Part shown: in pieces, positions 8,103 to 15,934 of the stretch
Layout of the letters: the number at the start of each line of letters is the position of its first letter
Numbering within the stretch: the first letter of the stretch is position 1
Made by a program: the position numbers and the translations under genes
From: Streptomyces bikiniensis
GTDB lineage: Bacteria > Actinomycetota > Actinomycetes > Streptomycetales > Streptomycetaceae
Direction of reading: 5' to 3'
Assembly (NCBI GenBank): GCA_000716465.1
Contig: JNWL01000037.1
Coordinates: forward strand, 1-64,000
DNA: 64,000 nucleotides
The notes under the pieces: generated by a model
Told to the model about the DNA's origin: nothing
Database searches by the model: none
What the model saw: the letters and a program-made list of their open reading frames with translations, nothing else

Positions 8103-8163
8103 GGGAGAGCCCGGAGGTACGGCGATGAGGGACGGGGAGACTCCGGAGGTACGGCGATGAGGG
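8103..8163 (+). repeat. duplicated ribosome site and start codon creating an 11-codon leader ORF
   Basis: The segment 8103-8131 is repeated at 8135-8163 with two mismatches (period 32). Both copies carry GGAGGTACGGCGATGAGG, that is a Shine-Dalgarno plus ATG. The upstream ATG (8125) opens an 11-residue ORF (MRDGETPEVRR) whose TGA at 8158-8160 overlaps the ATG of the next gene (8157) as ATGA. Confidence 0.85.
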
Positions 8164-8882
8164 TCGTCTCGCTCGTGCCCTCCCTCACCGAGGCCGTCGC
8201 CGTCACCCTGCCCGGCGTCCTCGTCGGCGCCACCGCCTGGTGCACGCACCCCGCCGGTCTCGACGTCGCCCGGATCGGCGGCACCAAGAACCCCGACGTC
8301 CCCGCGATCACCGCCCTCCGCCCCGACCTCGTCCTCGCCAACGAGGAGGAGAACCGCGCCCCCGACCTCGACGCCCTGCGCGCCGCCGGGCTCGACGTCC
8401 TCGTCACCGAGGTCCGCACCCTCGACCAGGGCCTGTGCGAGCTGGAACGGGTCCTCGGCGCCTGCGGCGCGCCCCGCCGTCCCCGCTGGCTCGCGGAGGC
8501 CGGGGACGCCTGGGCCGCCGTCGCGCCCCCGCGCCCGGAGGCGCCGCCCACCGCCGTCGTACCGATCTGGCGCCGCCCCTGGATGGTCCTGGGCCGCGAC
8601 ACCTTCGCCGGCGACCTGCTCGCCCGCCTCGGCGTCCGGAACGCGTACGCGGACCATCCCGAGCGCTATCCCCGCCTCCCGCTCGACGAACTGCGCGCCA
8701 CCGCCCCCGACCTGGTCGTGCTGCCCGACGAGCCCTACCGCTTCACGCGCGACGACGGCCCCGAGGCCTTCCCCGGGACCGCCGCCGCCCTCGTGGACGG
8801 GCGCATGCTCACCTGGTACGGGCCGTCGCTGGCCGAGGCCCCGGAACGCCTGTCCCGGGCCCTGCGAGCAGCGCTCCGCTGA
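8157..8882 (+). CDS. BtuF-like helical-backbone metal receptor, cytoplasmic form
   Basis: 241 residues, without a signal peptide or lipobox. It shows the fold signature of class III (BtuF/FhuD-like) binding proteins: MRVVSLVPSLTEAV at the N-terminus, LRPDLVLANEEENRAPDLDALRAAGLDV (helical-backbone start) and APDLVVLPDEPY near the C-terminus. Family members bind vitamin B12, haem or metal chelates for ABC import, but this one has no transporter neighbour and no export signal, so its role is unclear. It is preceded by a duplicated ribosome site and an 11-codon ORF coupled by ATGA. Its last 74 bp overlap, antisense, the end of the TDT transporter gene. Confidence 0.85.
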   Translation: MRVVSLVPSLTEAVAVTLPGVLVGATAWCTHPAGLDVARIGGTKNPDVPAITALRPDLVLANEEENRAPDLDALRAAGLDVLVTEVRTLDQGLCELERVLGACGAPRRPRWLAEAGDAWAAVAPPRPEAPPTAVVPIWRRPWMVLGRDTFAGDLLARLGVRNAYADHPERYPRLPLDELRATAPDLVVLPDEPYRFTRDDGPEAFPGTAAALVDGRMLTWYGPSLAEAPERLSRALRAALR

Positions 8883-9990
8883 CGAGCCCGCGCAGGGTGT
8901 GGAGGGCGGCCACCAGCCAGGCCGCCACGAGGAGCGCGTACAGGCCGACCGCCAGCCACCGGAAGGCGGCCAGGCCGGTGTGCTGCGCCAGCCCCTCGAC
9001 GCCGGTCACGCAGGTGCCGACCGGGAAGGTGAAGGCCCAGAAGGTCATCGCGAAGCCCATGCCCCGGCGCCGCGCCCGCAGCACCATCGCCCCGGCGAGC
9101 GCCAGCCACAGCAGCGCGAAGCCCATGACGGGCACCCCGTAGAGGACGGCGAAGGCGGCGAAGCCGTGCGCGTACGGCTCGGGCAGCACGCCCGGGGCCG
9201 CGTCGGCGAACTTGTTCGCGGCGGTCGTGGACTGGCCGAGGGGGCCGAGGACCAGGAAGAGGGCGGGGGTGAGCGCGAGCGGCGGCGGGCCGCCGGTGAC
9301 GAGCCGCCCGAAGACCAGGGGCAGGACGAGCAGGGTGGCGAGCAGGCTGAGGCCGAACAGCGCGTAGCAGGCGATCAGGAGCGTCTGCCGGGCCTGCCCC
9401 GGGGGCAGGTGGGGGACGAGCAGCGGGCCGAGGGCGGCGGAGACCATGGGGGCGACGACCGGCAGCAGCCACACCGGGGACGCGCCCTCGATCCGGTGGT
9501 GCACCACCATGAGGTACGGGACGGCCACGGCCGCCACCAGGCCGATCAGGGTGCCGGCGGCGAACAGGACGGCGTCGAGCGCGATGGCCGCCGGGAGCCC
9601 GGTCCAGTCCCGGCCCACGACCAGGGCCCCGCCGCCGACCGCGAGCAGCGCCATCGACAGGCAGCCGTAGAACGGGGCCACGGCCGGGTCCATGAGGTGG
9701 GCGCGGGCCTGGTCGCGGTGGTGGAGCCAGTGCAGCGCGCGGGCCGGGAGCAGGACGAGCAGCATCGCGAGCGACAGCGCCCAGACCGCCGCGCAGGCCG
9801 TACGGAGGCCGGGGGCGTGCACCGGGAGGGCGGCGCCCGCCGTGGCGACGATCGCCGTGCCCATCACGGAGGCGTACCAGTGGGGTCCGAGGTGACGGAC
9901 GGAGCGGGCCCGCGGGCCCGGCCGGGCGCCGGGGGTGGTGGCGCGGGGGACCGGGAGGGGGGTCGGGCGGAGGGGTGCGACGCTTGCCAT
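8809..9990 (-). CDS. TDT family transporter (TehA/SLAC1-like)
   Basis: 393 residues with about ten hydrophobic helices and a basic N-terminus. The pattern GPHWYASVMGTAIVATAG at the first helix, and the later PLGQSTTAANKF and FWAFTFPVGTCVTG, are typical of the tellurite-resistance/dicarboxylate transporter family, which includes anion channels and C4-dicarboxylate or sulfite exporters. Substrate cannot be assigned. It is divergent from a LysR gene with a short palindrome between the starts, so probably under that regulator. Its 3' end overlaps the convergent BtuF-like gene by 74 bp. Confidence 0.88.
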   Translation of the reverse strand: MASVAPLRPTPLPVPRATTPGARPGPRARSVRHLGPHWYASVMGTAIVATAGAALPVHAPGLRTACAAVWALSLAMLLVLLPARALHWLHHRDQARAHLMDPAVAPFYGCLSMALLAVGGGALVVGRDWTGLPAAIALDAVLFAAGTLIGLVAAVAVPYLMVVHHRIEGASPVWLLPVVAPMVSAALGPLLVPHLPPGQARQTLLIACYALFGLSLLATLLVLPLVFGRLVTGGPPPLALTPALFLVLGPLGQSTTAANKFADAAPGVLPEPYAHGFAAFAVLYGVPVMGFALLWLALAGAMVLRARRRGMGFAMTFWAFTFPVGTCVTGVEGLAQHTGLAAFRWLAVGLYALLVAAWLVAALHTLRGLVSGALLAGPGTGVPGPRPATARTR

Positions 9991-10038
9991 GGCTCCACCG
10001 TCGCCCCGTTCCCGGGCCCGGACCAGGGATCATGTGGC

Positions 10039-10050
10039 TATGACGTCATA
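10039..10050. promoter_or_regulatory. palindrome in the LysR/TDT intergenic region
   Basis: TATGACGTCATA is a perfect 12-bp palindrome, 10 bp upstream of the LysR start and 48 bp upstream of the transporter start. It stands out as A+T-rich in this DNA and is a likely regulator-binding or promoter element. Confidence 0.5.
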
Positions 10051-10060
10051 AGCTGGGTTT

Positions 10061-11140
10061 ATGAGCAGGGGAACGCGGGGCGGTGGCGCCCACGAGGGCG
10101 GGACGCACGGGGGCGGGGCGCGCAAGGACGGGGCGCACGGGGGCGGGGCGTACGGAGACGGTGCGTACGGGGGCGGGGCCCGGAGCGCTTCCCGCGACGC
10201 CGCCGGGAGCGCTCCGAAGGGCGGCGCCCCCCGGCCGCACCTCTCCCACCGCGTCCCCGACCTCGGCGCGCTCGAACTGCTCCTCGCCGTCGCCCGGCAC
10301 GGCAGCCTCGGAGCGGCCGCCCGCGAGGTCGGGATCACCCAGCCCGCCGCGAGCAGCCGGATCCGCTCCATGGAACGGCAGCTGGGGGTGGCGCTGGTCG
10401 ACCGTTCGCCGCGCGGCTCCCGGCTCACCGACGCGGGCGCCCTCGTCACGGACTGGGCCCGGCGGATCGTGGAGGCGGCGGAGGCCTTCGACGCCGGGGC
10501 GCAGGCCCTGCGCGGGCGGCGCGACTCGCGGCTGCGGGTGGCCGCGTCCATGACCATCGCCGAGTACCTGCTGCCGGGCTGGCTGATCGCCCTGCGCGCC
10601 GAACGCCCCGACACCGCCGTGTCGCTCCAGGCCGGGAACTCCGCGGCCGTCGCGGAACGCCTCTTCGCGGGCGACGCGGACGTCGGCTTCGTGGAGGGCC
10701 TCGCCGTGCCGGACGGCCTCGACGGCGCGGTCGTCGCCCGCGACCGGCTCGCGGTCGTCGCCGCCCCCTCGCACCCGTGGGCCCGCCGCCGCGCCCCGCT
10801 GGACCCGGCGGAGCTGGCCGCGACCCCGCTGGTGCTGCGGGAGCGCGGCTCGGGCACCCGGCAGGTCCTCGACGCGGCCCTCGCCGCCCACGGCGGCCTC
10901 GCGCGACCGCTCCTCGAACTCGCCTCCACGACGGCGGTGAAGGCCGCCGCCGTCAGCGGGGCCGGGCCGGCCGTCCTCAGCGAACTCGCGATCACCGAGG
11001 AGCTGGCCTCCCGCCGCCTGGTCGCCGTCCCCGTCGAAGGGGTGGTCCTGCGCCGGGACCTGCGGGCCGTCTGGCCCGCAGGCCACCGCCCCACGGGCCC
11101 GGCCCGCGACCTGCTCTCCCTGACCCGCGACAGGCCTTGA
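10061..11140 (+). CDS. LysR family transcriptional regulator
   Basis: 359 residues. The winged helix occupies about 65-125 (DLGALELLLAVARHGSLGAA, then ITQPAASSRIRSMERQLGVALVDR), followed by a periplasmic-binding-like effector domain (AASMTIAEYLLPGWL, VGFVEGL, LVLRERGSGTRQ). The effector part resembles the YeiE/CysL group that works with sulfur-anion transporters, which fits the divergent TDT gene (inference). The first 60 residues are a Gly/Ala-rich extension encoded by 15-bp repeats, absent from ordinary LysR proteins. No better in-frame start was found before the helix-turn-helix, so the extension may be translated. The stop codon lies in the first unit of a 17-bp tandem array. Confidence 0.9.
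   Translation: MSRGTRGGGAHEGGTHGGGARKDGAHGGGAYGDGAYGGGARSASRDAAGSAPKGGAPRPHLSHRVPDLGALELLLAVARHGSLGAAAREVGITQPAASSRIRSMERQLGVALVDRSPRGSRLTDAGALVTDWARRIVEAAEAFDAGAQALRGRRDSRLRVAASMTIAEYLLPGWLIALRAERPDTAVSLQAGNSAAVAERLFAGDADVGFVEGLAVPDGLDGAVVARDRLAVVAAPSHPWARRRAPLDPAELAATPLVLRERGSGTRQVLDAALAAHGGLARPLLELASTTAVKAAAVSGAGPAVLSELAITEELASRRLVAVPVEGVVLRRDLRAVWPAGHRPTGPARDLLSLTRDRP
10096..10185. repeat. 15-bp tandem repeats in the 5' end of the LysR gene
   Basis: Six units of about GGGCGGGGCGCACGG (10096, 10111, 10126, 10141, 10156, 10171) with scattered changes. They encode a glycine-rich pentapeptide repeat ahead of the DNA-binding domain. Confidence 0.75.
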
Positions 11141-11262
11141 TCCGTGACCGGCCTTGATCCGTGACCGGCCTTGACCGCGACCGGCCTTGACCCGCGACCG
11201 GCCTTGACCGCGACAGGCCTTGACCCGTAAGCGGTCTTGACCCGCGACAGGCCTCGATCCGC
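11129..11262. repeat. eight-copy 17-bp tandem array starting at a stop codon
   Basis: The unit GACCGGCCTTGACCCGY occurs at 11129, 11146, 11163, 11179, 11196, 11212, 11229 and 11246; two copies are 16 bp. The TGA of the LysR gene (11138-11140) is part of the first unit. The array fills the space up to the convergent amidohydrolase gene, where a terminator would be expected. Confidence 0.9.
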
Positions 11263-11278
11263 GCCCCGGAGCCGCCGA

Positions 11279-12904
11279 TCAGACGCTCGCCGCCCGGTGG
11301 GTGATCCGCCCGTCGAGGACCGTCAGCAGCACCGGCAGGTCCGGCAGCTCCGTCGCCTCCGTGGTCAGCGGGTCGCCGCCGAAGACGGCCAGGTCGGCGC
11401 GGTGGCCGAGGGCGATCCGGCCCGCCTCGTGCTCCTCGCCCGCCGCGTACGCCGGAGCCGTCGTCAGACCCCGCAGCGCCTCCAGCGGCGTCAGCGCCTG
11501 CTCGGGCCCGTGCGGCGCCTGCCCGAGGTCGCGGCTCGGGCGCCGGTGCCGGGCCCCGGCCATCACGCCGAGCGGCGGGAACGGTGCGATCGGCCAGTCC
11601 GAGCCGAGGACCACGGTCGTACCGGAGTCCAGCAGGTCCCGGCAGCGCCACGCGCGCGAGGCGCGCTCCTCGCCGAGCCGGCGCGACCAGTTGTCGGTGT
11701 GGTCGGCGCGGGTGAAGTCGCAGCAGTGGGTGGGCTGCATGGACGCGAGGACGCCCAGCTCCGCGAAGCGGCGCAGGGTGTCGTCCGGGACGGTCTCGAT
11801 GTGCTCGACCCGGTGCCGCACCCCGCCGCCCGAGGCGCGCGCCTTCTCGACGGAGTCGAGGACGTGCCGCACGGCCGCGTCCCCGATGGCGTGCGTCGCG
11901 GTGGGCACGCCCGCCCGGTGCAGCTCCCCGACGATCCGGGTGTACGCCTCGGGGTCCGGCCAGAACGCGTGCGTGGACTCGCCGTGGCAGTCGGGCCGCT
12001 CCAGCCACGCGGTGCCGTTGTCGATGGTCCCGTCCATGAAGAGCTTCACGCCGGCGACCCGCCACAGCTCCCCGCCGGTGCCCTGCCGCTCGATCAGCTC
12101 CCGTACGCCGTCCGCGTCGGTGCCGGGCTGGCACCAGGGAGCGACCCGCAGCCGCAGCGGCAGCTCGCCGGCCGCGTCGAGCTCCCCGTACAGGGCGAGG
12201 CTGTCGCCATTGGCGTCCATGGCGTGGCCGCCGGTCAGGCCCGTGGCGGCCATGGAGCGCAGCGAGGCCGCCAGCCGCTCCCGGCTCTCCTCGCGCGTCG
12301 GCTTCGGGGCGACCCGCTCGACCAGCTCGCAGGCGGCGTCCTCCTGGAGGAGGCCGGTCGGGCGCCCGTCGGCGTCGCAGACGACCTCGGCGGAGGCCTG
12401 GTCGAAGGTGCGGGGGCCGTCGACCCCGGCGAGTTCGAGGGCCCGGCGGCTGGCGAGGGCCGAGTGGGCGTCGAAGAGCAGCAGGAAGGCGGGCACTCCG
12501 TCGAGGACGGCGTCGAAGGGCGCGATGCCGAGGGGGCGGCCGTCGAAGACGTTCGGGTCGAGGCCCCAGCCGAACAGCCACGCCCCGCGCTCCAGGGTCC
12601 GCACCTCGCGGGCGAGGGCCTCCCGGACGTCGTCGAGGTCGGCGCAGTACGACAGGTCGAGGCCGTGCGTCAGCTCGGCGCCGGTCACCGGGTGCACGTG
12701 CCCGTCGACGAGCCCGGGGGTGACGACGGCCCCCTTGAGGTCGACCACGGTGGTCGCGGGACCGGCGAGCGCGCGGATCTCGCGGTCGTCGCCCAGGGCC
12801 GCGATCCGGCCGTCGCCGGAGACGGCGAGCGCGGTCTCCGGCAGGAACGCCCCCGTGCCGGGGTCGAGCAGACGGGCGGAGAGCAGGACGAGTCGGGTGC
12901 GCAC
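11279..12904 (-). CDS. amidohydrolase family 3 protein (YtcJ-like)
   Basis: 541 residues, the normal length. The metal-binding HxH motif is at residues 69-71 (GLVDGHVHP), after a small N-terminal beta domain. Further conserved pieces are GVKLFMDGTIDNGTAWL, ATHAIGDAAVRHVLD, HRVEHIETV and GSDWPIAPF, covering the other metal ligands and the catalytic aspartate. Family members hydrolyse amide or ester bonds in diverse metabolites; no substrate can be assigned. It follows a TetR gene on the same strand with a 129-bp gap of degenerate GGGTACG-like repeats, so co-transcription is possible. Cytoplasmic, as there is no signal peptide. Confidence 0.92.
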   Translation of the reverse strand: MRTRLVLLSARLLDPGTGAFLPETALAVSGDGRIAALGDDREIRALAGPATTVVDLKGAVVTPGLVDGHVHPVTGAELTHGLDLSYCADLDDVREALAREVRTLERGAWLFGWGLDPNVFDGRPLGIAPFDAVLDGVPAFLLLFDAHSALASRRALELAGVDGPRTFDQASAEVVCDADGRPTGLLQEDAACELVERVAPKPTREESRERLAASLRSMAATGLTGGHAMDANGDSLALYGELDAAGELPLRLRVAPWCQPGTDADGVRELIERQGTGGELWRVAGVKLFMDGTIDNGTAWLERPDCHGESTHAFWPDPEAYTRIVGELHRAGVPTATHAIGDAAVRHVLDSVEKARASGGGVRHRVEHIETVPDDTLRRFAELGVLASMQPTHCCDFTRADHTDNWSRRLGEERASRAWRCRDLLDSGTTVVLGSDWPIAPFPPLGVMAGARHRRPSRDLGQAPHGPEQALTPLEALRGLTTAPAYAAGEEHEAGRIALGHRADLAVFGGDPLTTEATELPDLPVLLTVLDGRITHRAASV

Positions 12905-13033
12905 GGGTGGCTCCAGGGGGTGCGGGGTGGTTCTTCAGCGGTACGAGCACGGGGACGGGTACGGGAGGCGGGTACGAGTACGGGTGCAGGAGGCGGATAC
13001 GGGGACGGGTGGCACCGAGGCGCGTCCGGCAGC

Positions 13034-13684
13034 TCAGTCCGCTACGACCGGCAGCGGCGTCTCCGTCAACGCCCCTGCGGCGAGGCCGAGTTCGCGTTCC
13101 GCCGTGGTGACGGCCATGCGGGTGACGGCCTCCGGCCGGTTGCTCCGGTCGGTGTTGGCGTGGGCGCCGAGGCCGTCGAGGACGACCAGGATCTGGATGG
13201 CCGCGGCGCGCGGGTCGTCCGTGCGGAACTCGCCCCGCTCGACGCCCTCGCGGATGAGCCCTTCGAGGCGGTCGTCGGAGGCGAGCTCCTGCTCGGCGAC
13301 CCGGTCGCGCAGGACGGGCCGGTAGCGGCTGAGGTGCCGGGCGTTGATCCACAGGCGGCTGATGTCGTCGTACGCCTCCCCGGCCGAGAGCGCGAAGTAG
13401 CGCGCGAGGTACTGCACGGGGGTGCCGTGCGGCCGCTCGGCGGGCAGCAGCGAGTCGAGCTCCCCGGTGGCGGCCACGGCGAACGCCTCGGCCACCAAAT
13501 CCTCCGCCGAGGGGAAGTAGTGGCTGATCAGACCCGGCCGCACGGACAGCTCCTCGGCGATCCGCCGCAGCGTGACGCACTCCAGGCCCTCGGTCAGGGC
13601 GACCCGGGCCGCGGCCTCCACGATCTCCGCCCGCCGGGCTTCGGGGGTTTTCCGGATGCGTTTGCGCTCGACGCTTGACGACAT
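13034..13684 (-). CDS. TetR family transcriptional regulator
   Basis: 216 residues from ATG at 13684 (MSSSVERKRIRKTPEARRAEIVEAA). Helix-turn-helix at about 35-60 (LRRIAEELSVRPGLISHYFPSAEDL). The ligand-binding part is alpha-helical (YLARYFALSAGEAYDDISRLWINARHL and so on). It is divergent from the NCS1 permease gene, 69 bp away, which is its most likely target; the amidohydrolase downstream may belong to the same function. A longer upstream open frame is antisense to the permease and was rejected as the start. Confidence 0.92.
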   Translation of the reverse strand: MSSSVERKRIRKTPEARRAEIVEAAARVALTEGLECVTLRRIAEELSVRPGLISHYFPSAEDLVAEAFAVAATGELDSLLPAERPHGTPVQYLARYFALSAGEAYDDISRLWINARHLSRYRPVLRDRVAEQELASDDRLEGLIREGVERGEFRTDDPRAAAIQILVVLDGLGAHANTDRSNRPEAVTRMAVTTAERELGLAAGALTETPLPVVAD

Positions 13685-13753
13685 ACCGGGGATGCTATTG
13701 AGTGTGCGACCAATAAGCAACCAGGTGGGCACCACACGCTTCCGGAGGGCCGC

Positions 13754-15208
13754 ATGGCTTCCACGATCCCCGACCAGGACCCGGCCTCCCGGGCCGCTCA
13801 GGTCACCCCTCCGGCCGCCGGCCGGCCGGGCCGCATCGAGGCCCACGGCATCGACCGCATCCCCGACGGGGAGCGCCACGGGCACCCCCGCGAGCTGTTC
13901 TCCGTCTGGGCCGCGGCGAACGTCAACTACCTGAGCCTGGTCATCGGCGGCGCCCTCGTCCTCATGGGCCTGAGCCTCTGGCAGGCACTCGGCGTGATCG
14001 TCGCGGGCAACCTCCTCTGGCTGCTCACCGGCCTGCTCGCCACCTCGGGCCCGGCCGCCGGCGCGCCCAGCGAGGTGATCACCCGGGCCGTCTACGGCGT
14101 CCGCGGCAACCGCGTGAACAACGCGATCGGCGGCTGGCTGGTCTCCGTCTGCTACTTCGCCCTCAACCTGGCCGCCGCGGCCACCGCCGCCTTCGCGCTC
14201 GTGGAGAAGACCGGCCTCGCGGTCACCGTCCCCGTCGAGGTGGCCGTCATCGTGGTGATCGCCGCCCTCACGCTGGTCATCAGCGTCTACGGGCACGGCC
14301 TGATCATCAAGCTGTACCTGCCGATCACGCTCGCCCTCGCCGCGGCCTTCGCCGTCGTCGCGTTCGCCGTCCTGCGGCACGCCGACCTCGCGTACGCCCC
14401 CGCCGCGCGCCTCTCCGGCACCGAGCTGTGGTCCCTGCTCCTCGCGGGCACCACGATGATCGCCTCGGGCCCGCTCTCGTACACCACGAGCGCCGACTTC
14501 TCCCGCTACCTGCCCCGCACCGCCTCCAGGAGGGCGATCGCCGTCTGGACCGCCCTCGGCGCCTTCCTGCCCAGCGTCGTCGTCAGCTCGCTCGGCGCCC
14601 TCGCGGCCACCGCCGTCGACATGACCGACCCGCAGACCGCGCTCCAGGAGATCCTGCCCGGCTGGTTCGCGCCGGTCTTCCTGCTCGCCCTGGTCCTCGG
14701 CACCATCGCCATCAACGCCCTGACCGCCTACAGCGCCGGACTCGCCCTCCAGGCGGTCGGCCTGCGCGTCCGCCGCTCCGTCAGCGTCCTCCTCGACGGC
14801 GCCGTGGCCGTCGCCCTCACCCTGTACGGCGTCCTCGTCTCCGACTTCCTGGACACCGTCAGCAACGCCCTCCAGGTGATCACGGTCCTGGTCGGCCCGC
14901 TCATGGCCGTGTACGCCACCGACGTCCTGCTGCGCCGCTGCCGCTACGACGGGGTCGCGCTCTCCGACGAGACCCCCGGCAGCCCCTTCTGGTACACGGC
15001 CGGCGTCAACCGGGCCGGGGCGCTCGCCCTCGTCTCCGGCGTCGCCGCCGCGTCCCTCTGCGTCGACACCCTCTACACCGGGCCCGTGGCCGCCGCCCTC
15101 GGCGGCGCCGACCTCTCCCTGCCCGTCGGCATGGGCGTCTCCGCCGCCCTCTACGCCCTCCTGATGCGGGGCGACCGCACGGTGCTCGCCGCCCGCACGG
15201 CCGCCTGA
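13754..15208 (+). CDS. NCS1 family cytosine/purine permease
   Basis: 484 residues with about twelve hydrophobic helices. The first-helix region ELFSVWAAANVNYLSLVIGGALVLMGLS is written here as a guide; it and FALNLAAAATAAFAL, TTSADFSRYLP and NALTAYSAGLALQAVGL are typical of the nucleobase:cation symporter-1 family, which takes up cytosine, purines, allantoin, hydantoins or vitamins. It is divergent from a TetR gene. Its stop (15206-15208) directly abuts the stop of the convergent hydrolase gene, with no space for a terminator. Confidence 0.92.
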   Translation: MASTIPDQDPASRAAQVTPPAAGRPGRIEAHGIDRIPDGERHGHPRELFSVWAAANVNYLSLVIGGALVLMGLSLWQALGVIVAGNLLWLLTGLLATSGPAAGAPSEVITRAVYGVRGNRVNNAIGGWLVSVCYFALNLAAAATAAFALVEKTGLAVTVPVEVAVIVVIAALTLVISVYGHGLIIKLYLPITLALAAAFAVVAFAVLRHADLAYAPAARLSGTELWSLLLAGTTMIASGPLSYTTSADFSRYLPRTASRRAIAVWTALGAFLPSVVVSSLGALAATAVDMTDPQTALQEILPGWFAPVFLLALVLGTIAINALTAYSAGLALQAVGLRVRRSVSVLLDGAVAVALTLYGVLVSDFLDTVSNALQVITVLVGPLMAVYATDVLLRRCRYDGVALSDETPGSPFWYTAGVNRAGALALVSGVAAASLCVDTLYTGPVAAALGGADLSLPVGMGVSAALYALLMRGDRTVLAARTAA

Positions 15209-15904
15209 TCAGGCACGTCCACGGGCCGCAGCCGCAGCTTTGACGAGTCCCCGCATCACGCGCGTGTCCTCGCCCATCTCCGGGTGCCACTGCACGCCGA
15301 GCGCCCAGGCCGGAGCGGCCAGCTCCACCGCCTCCACCGTGCCGTCCTCCGCGTGGGCCGAGGCCGCGAGCCCCGCGCCCAGCCGGTCGACGGCCTGGTG
15401 GTGGTAGGTCGGGACCACGGCCGGCTCCGGCACCAGGGAGGCGTAGCGGGTCCCCGGCACCGGCTCGACCTTGTGCCGGCCGATCACCCCGACCGCCTCC
15501 ACGTGCCCGTCCAGGTGCTGGACCAGCGTGCCCCCGAGGGCCACGTTGAGCAGCTGCATCCCCCGGCAGATGCCCAGGAGCGGGGTGCCGGCGGCGAGGG
15601 CCGCGTCGATCAGGGCCAGCTCCCAGGAGTCCCGGGCGCGGGCCGGCGGCCCGGTACGGGGGTCGGGCTCGGCCCCGTACCGTACGGGCTCGACGTCCGC
15701 CCCGCCCGCGACGACCAGCCCGTCGAGCCGGGCCACCACTGCGGCGGCGGCGGCCGGCCGGTCCGGCGGGAGCATCGCCGCGAGCCCCCCACTCTCCCGT
15801 ACCAGCCGGGGGTACGGGGCGGGGAGCAGCGCCGCCTCCATGTCCCACACCCCCCAGCGGGCCCGGTCCAGATAGGTGGTCACGCCGATCAGCGGCTCGG
15901 ACAC
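15209..15904 (-). CDS. gamma-glutamyl hydrolase, class I amidotransferase fold (PuuD-like)
   Basis: 231 residues. Catalytic triad visible: nucleophile Cys113 in GICRGMQ, His207 and Glu209 in GVQWHPEM. The MxEAALLP and VVAGGADVEP segments are typical of gamma-glutamyl-gamma-aminobutyrate hydrolases (PuuD), which release an amine product from glutamate at the end of gamma-glutamylation pathways. It is the last gene of the minus-strand arm of the glnA4 cluster, 30 bp after the permease, so a role in hydrolysing gamma-glutamyl intermediates of ethanolamine catabolism (perhaps gamma-glutamyl-glycine) is a good inference. Convergent with the NCS1 permease with zero spacing. Confidence 0.9.
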   Translation of the reverse strand: MSEPLIGVTTYLDRARWGVWDMEAALLPAPYPRLVRESGGLAAMLPPDRPAAAAAVVARLDGLVVAGGADVEPVRYGAEPDPRTGPPARARDSWELALIDAALAAGTPLLGICRGMQLLNVALGGTLVQHLDGHVEAVGVIGRHKVEPVPGTRYASLVPEPAVVPTYHHQAVDRLGAGLAASAHAEDGTVEAVELAAPAWALGVQWHPEMGEDTRVMRGLVKAAAAARGRA

Positions 15905-15934
15905 GAGGATTCCTCCAGAGGGGTCGGGGCGGTG

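Noticed and set aside
7900..8160. Cobalamin riboswitch upstream of the BtuF-like gene
   Set aside because: No B12-box or long structured leader; the only structure is the ribosome-site duplication.
11129..11262. CRISPR array
   Set aside because: Units are directly adjacent with no unique spacers, and no cas gene is present.
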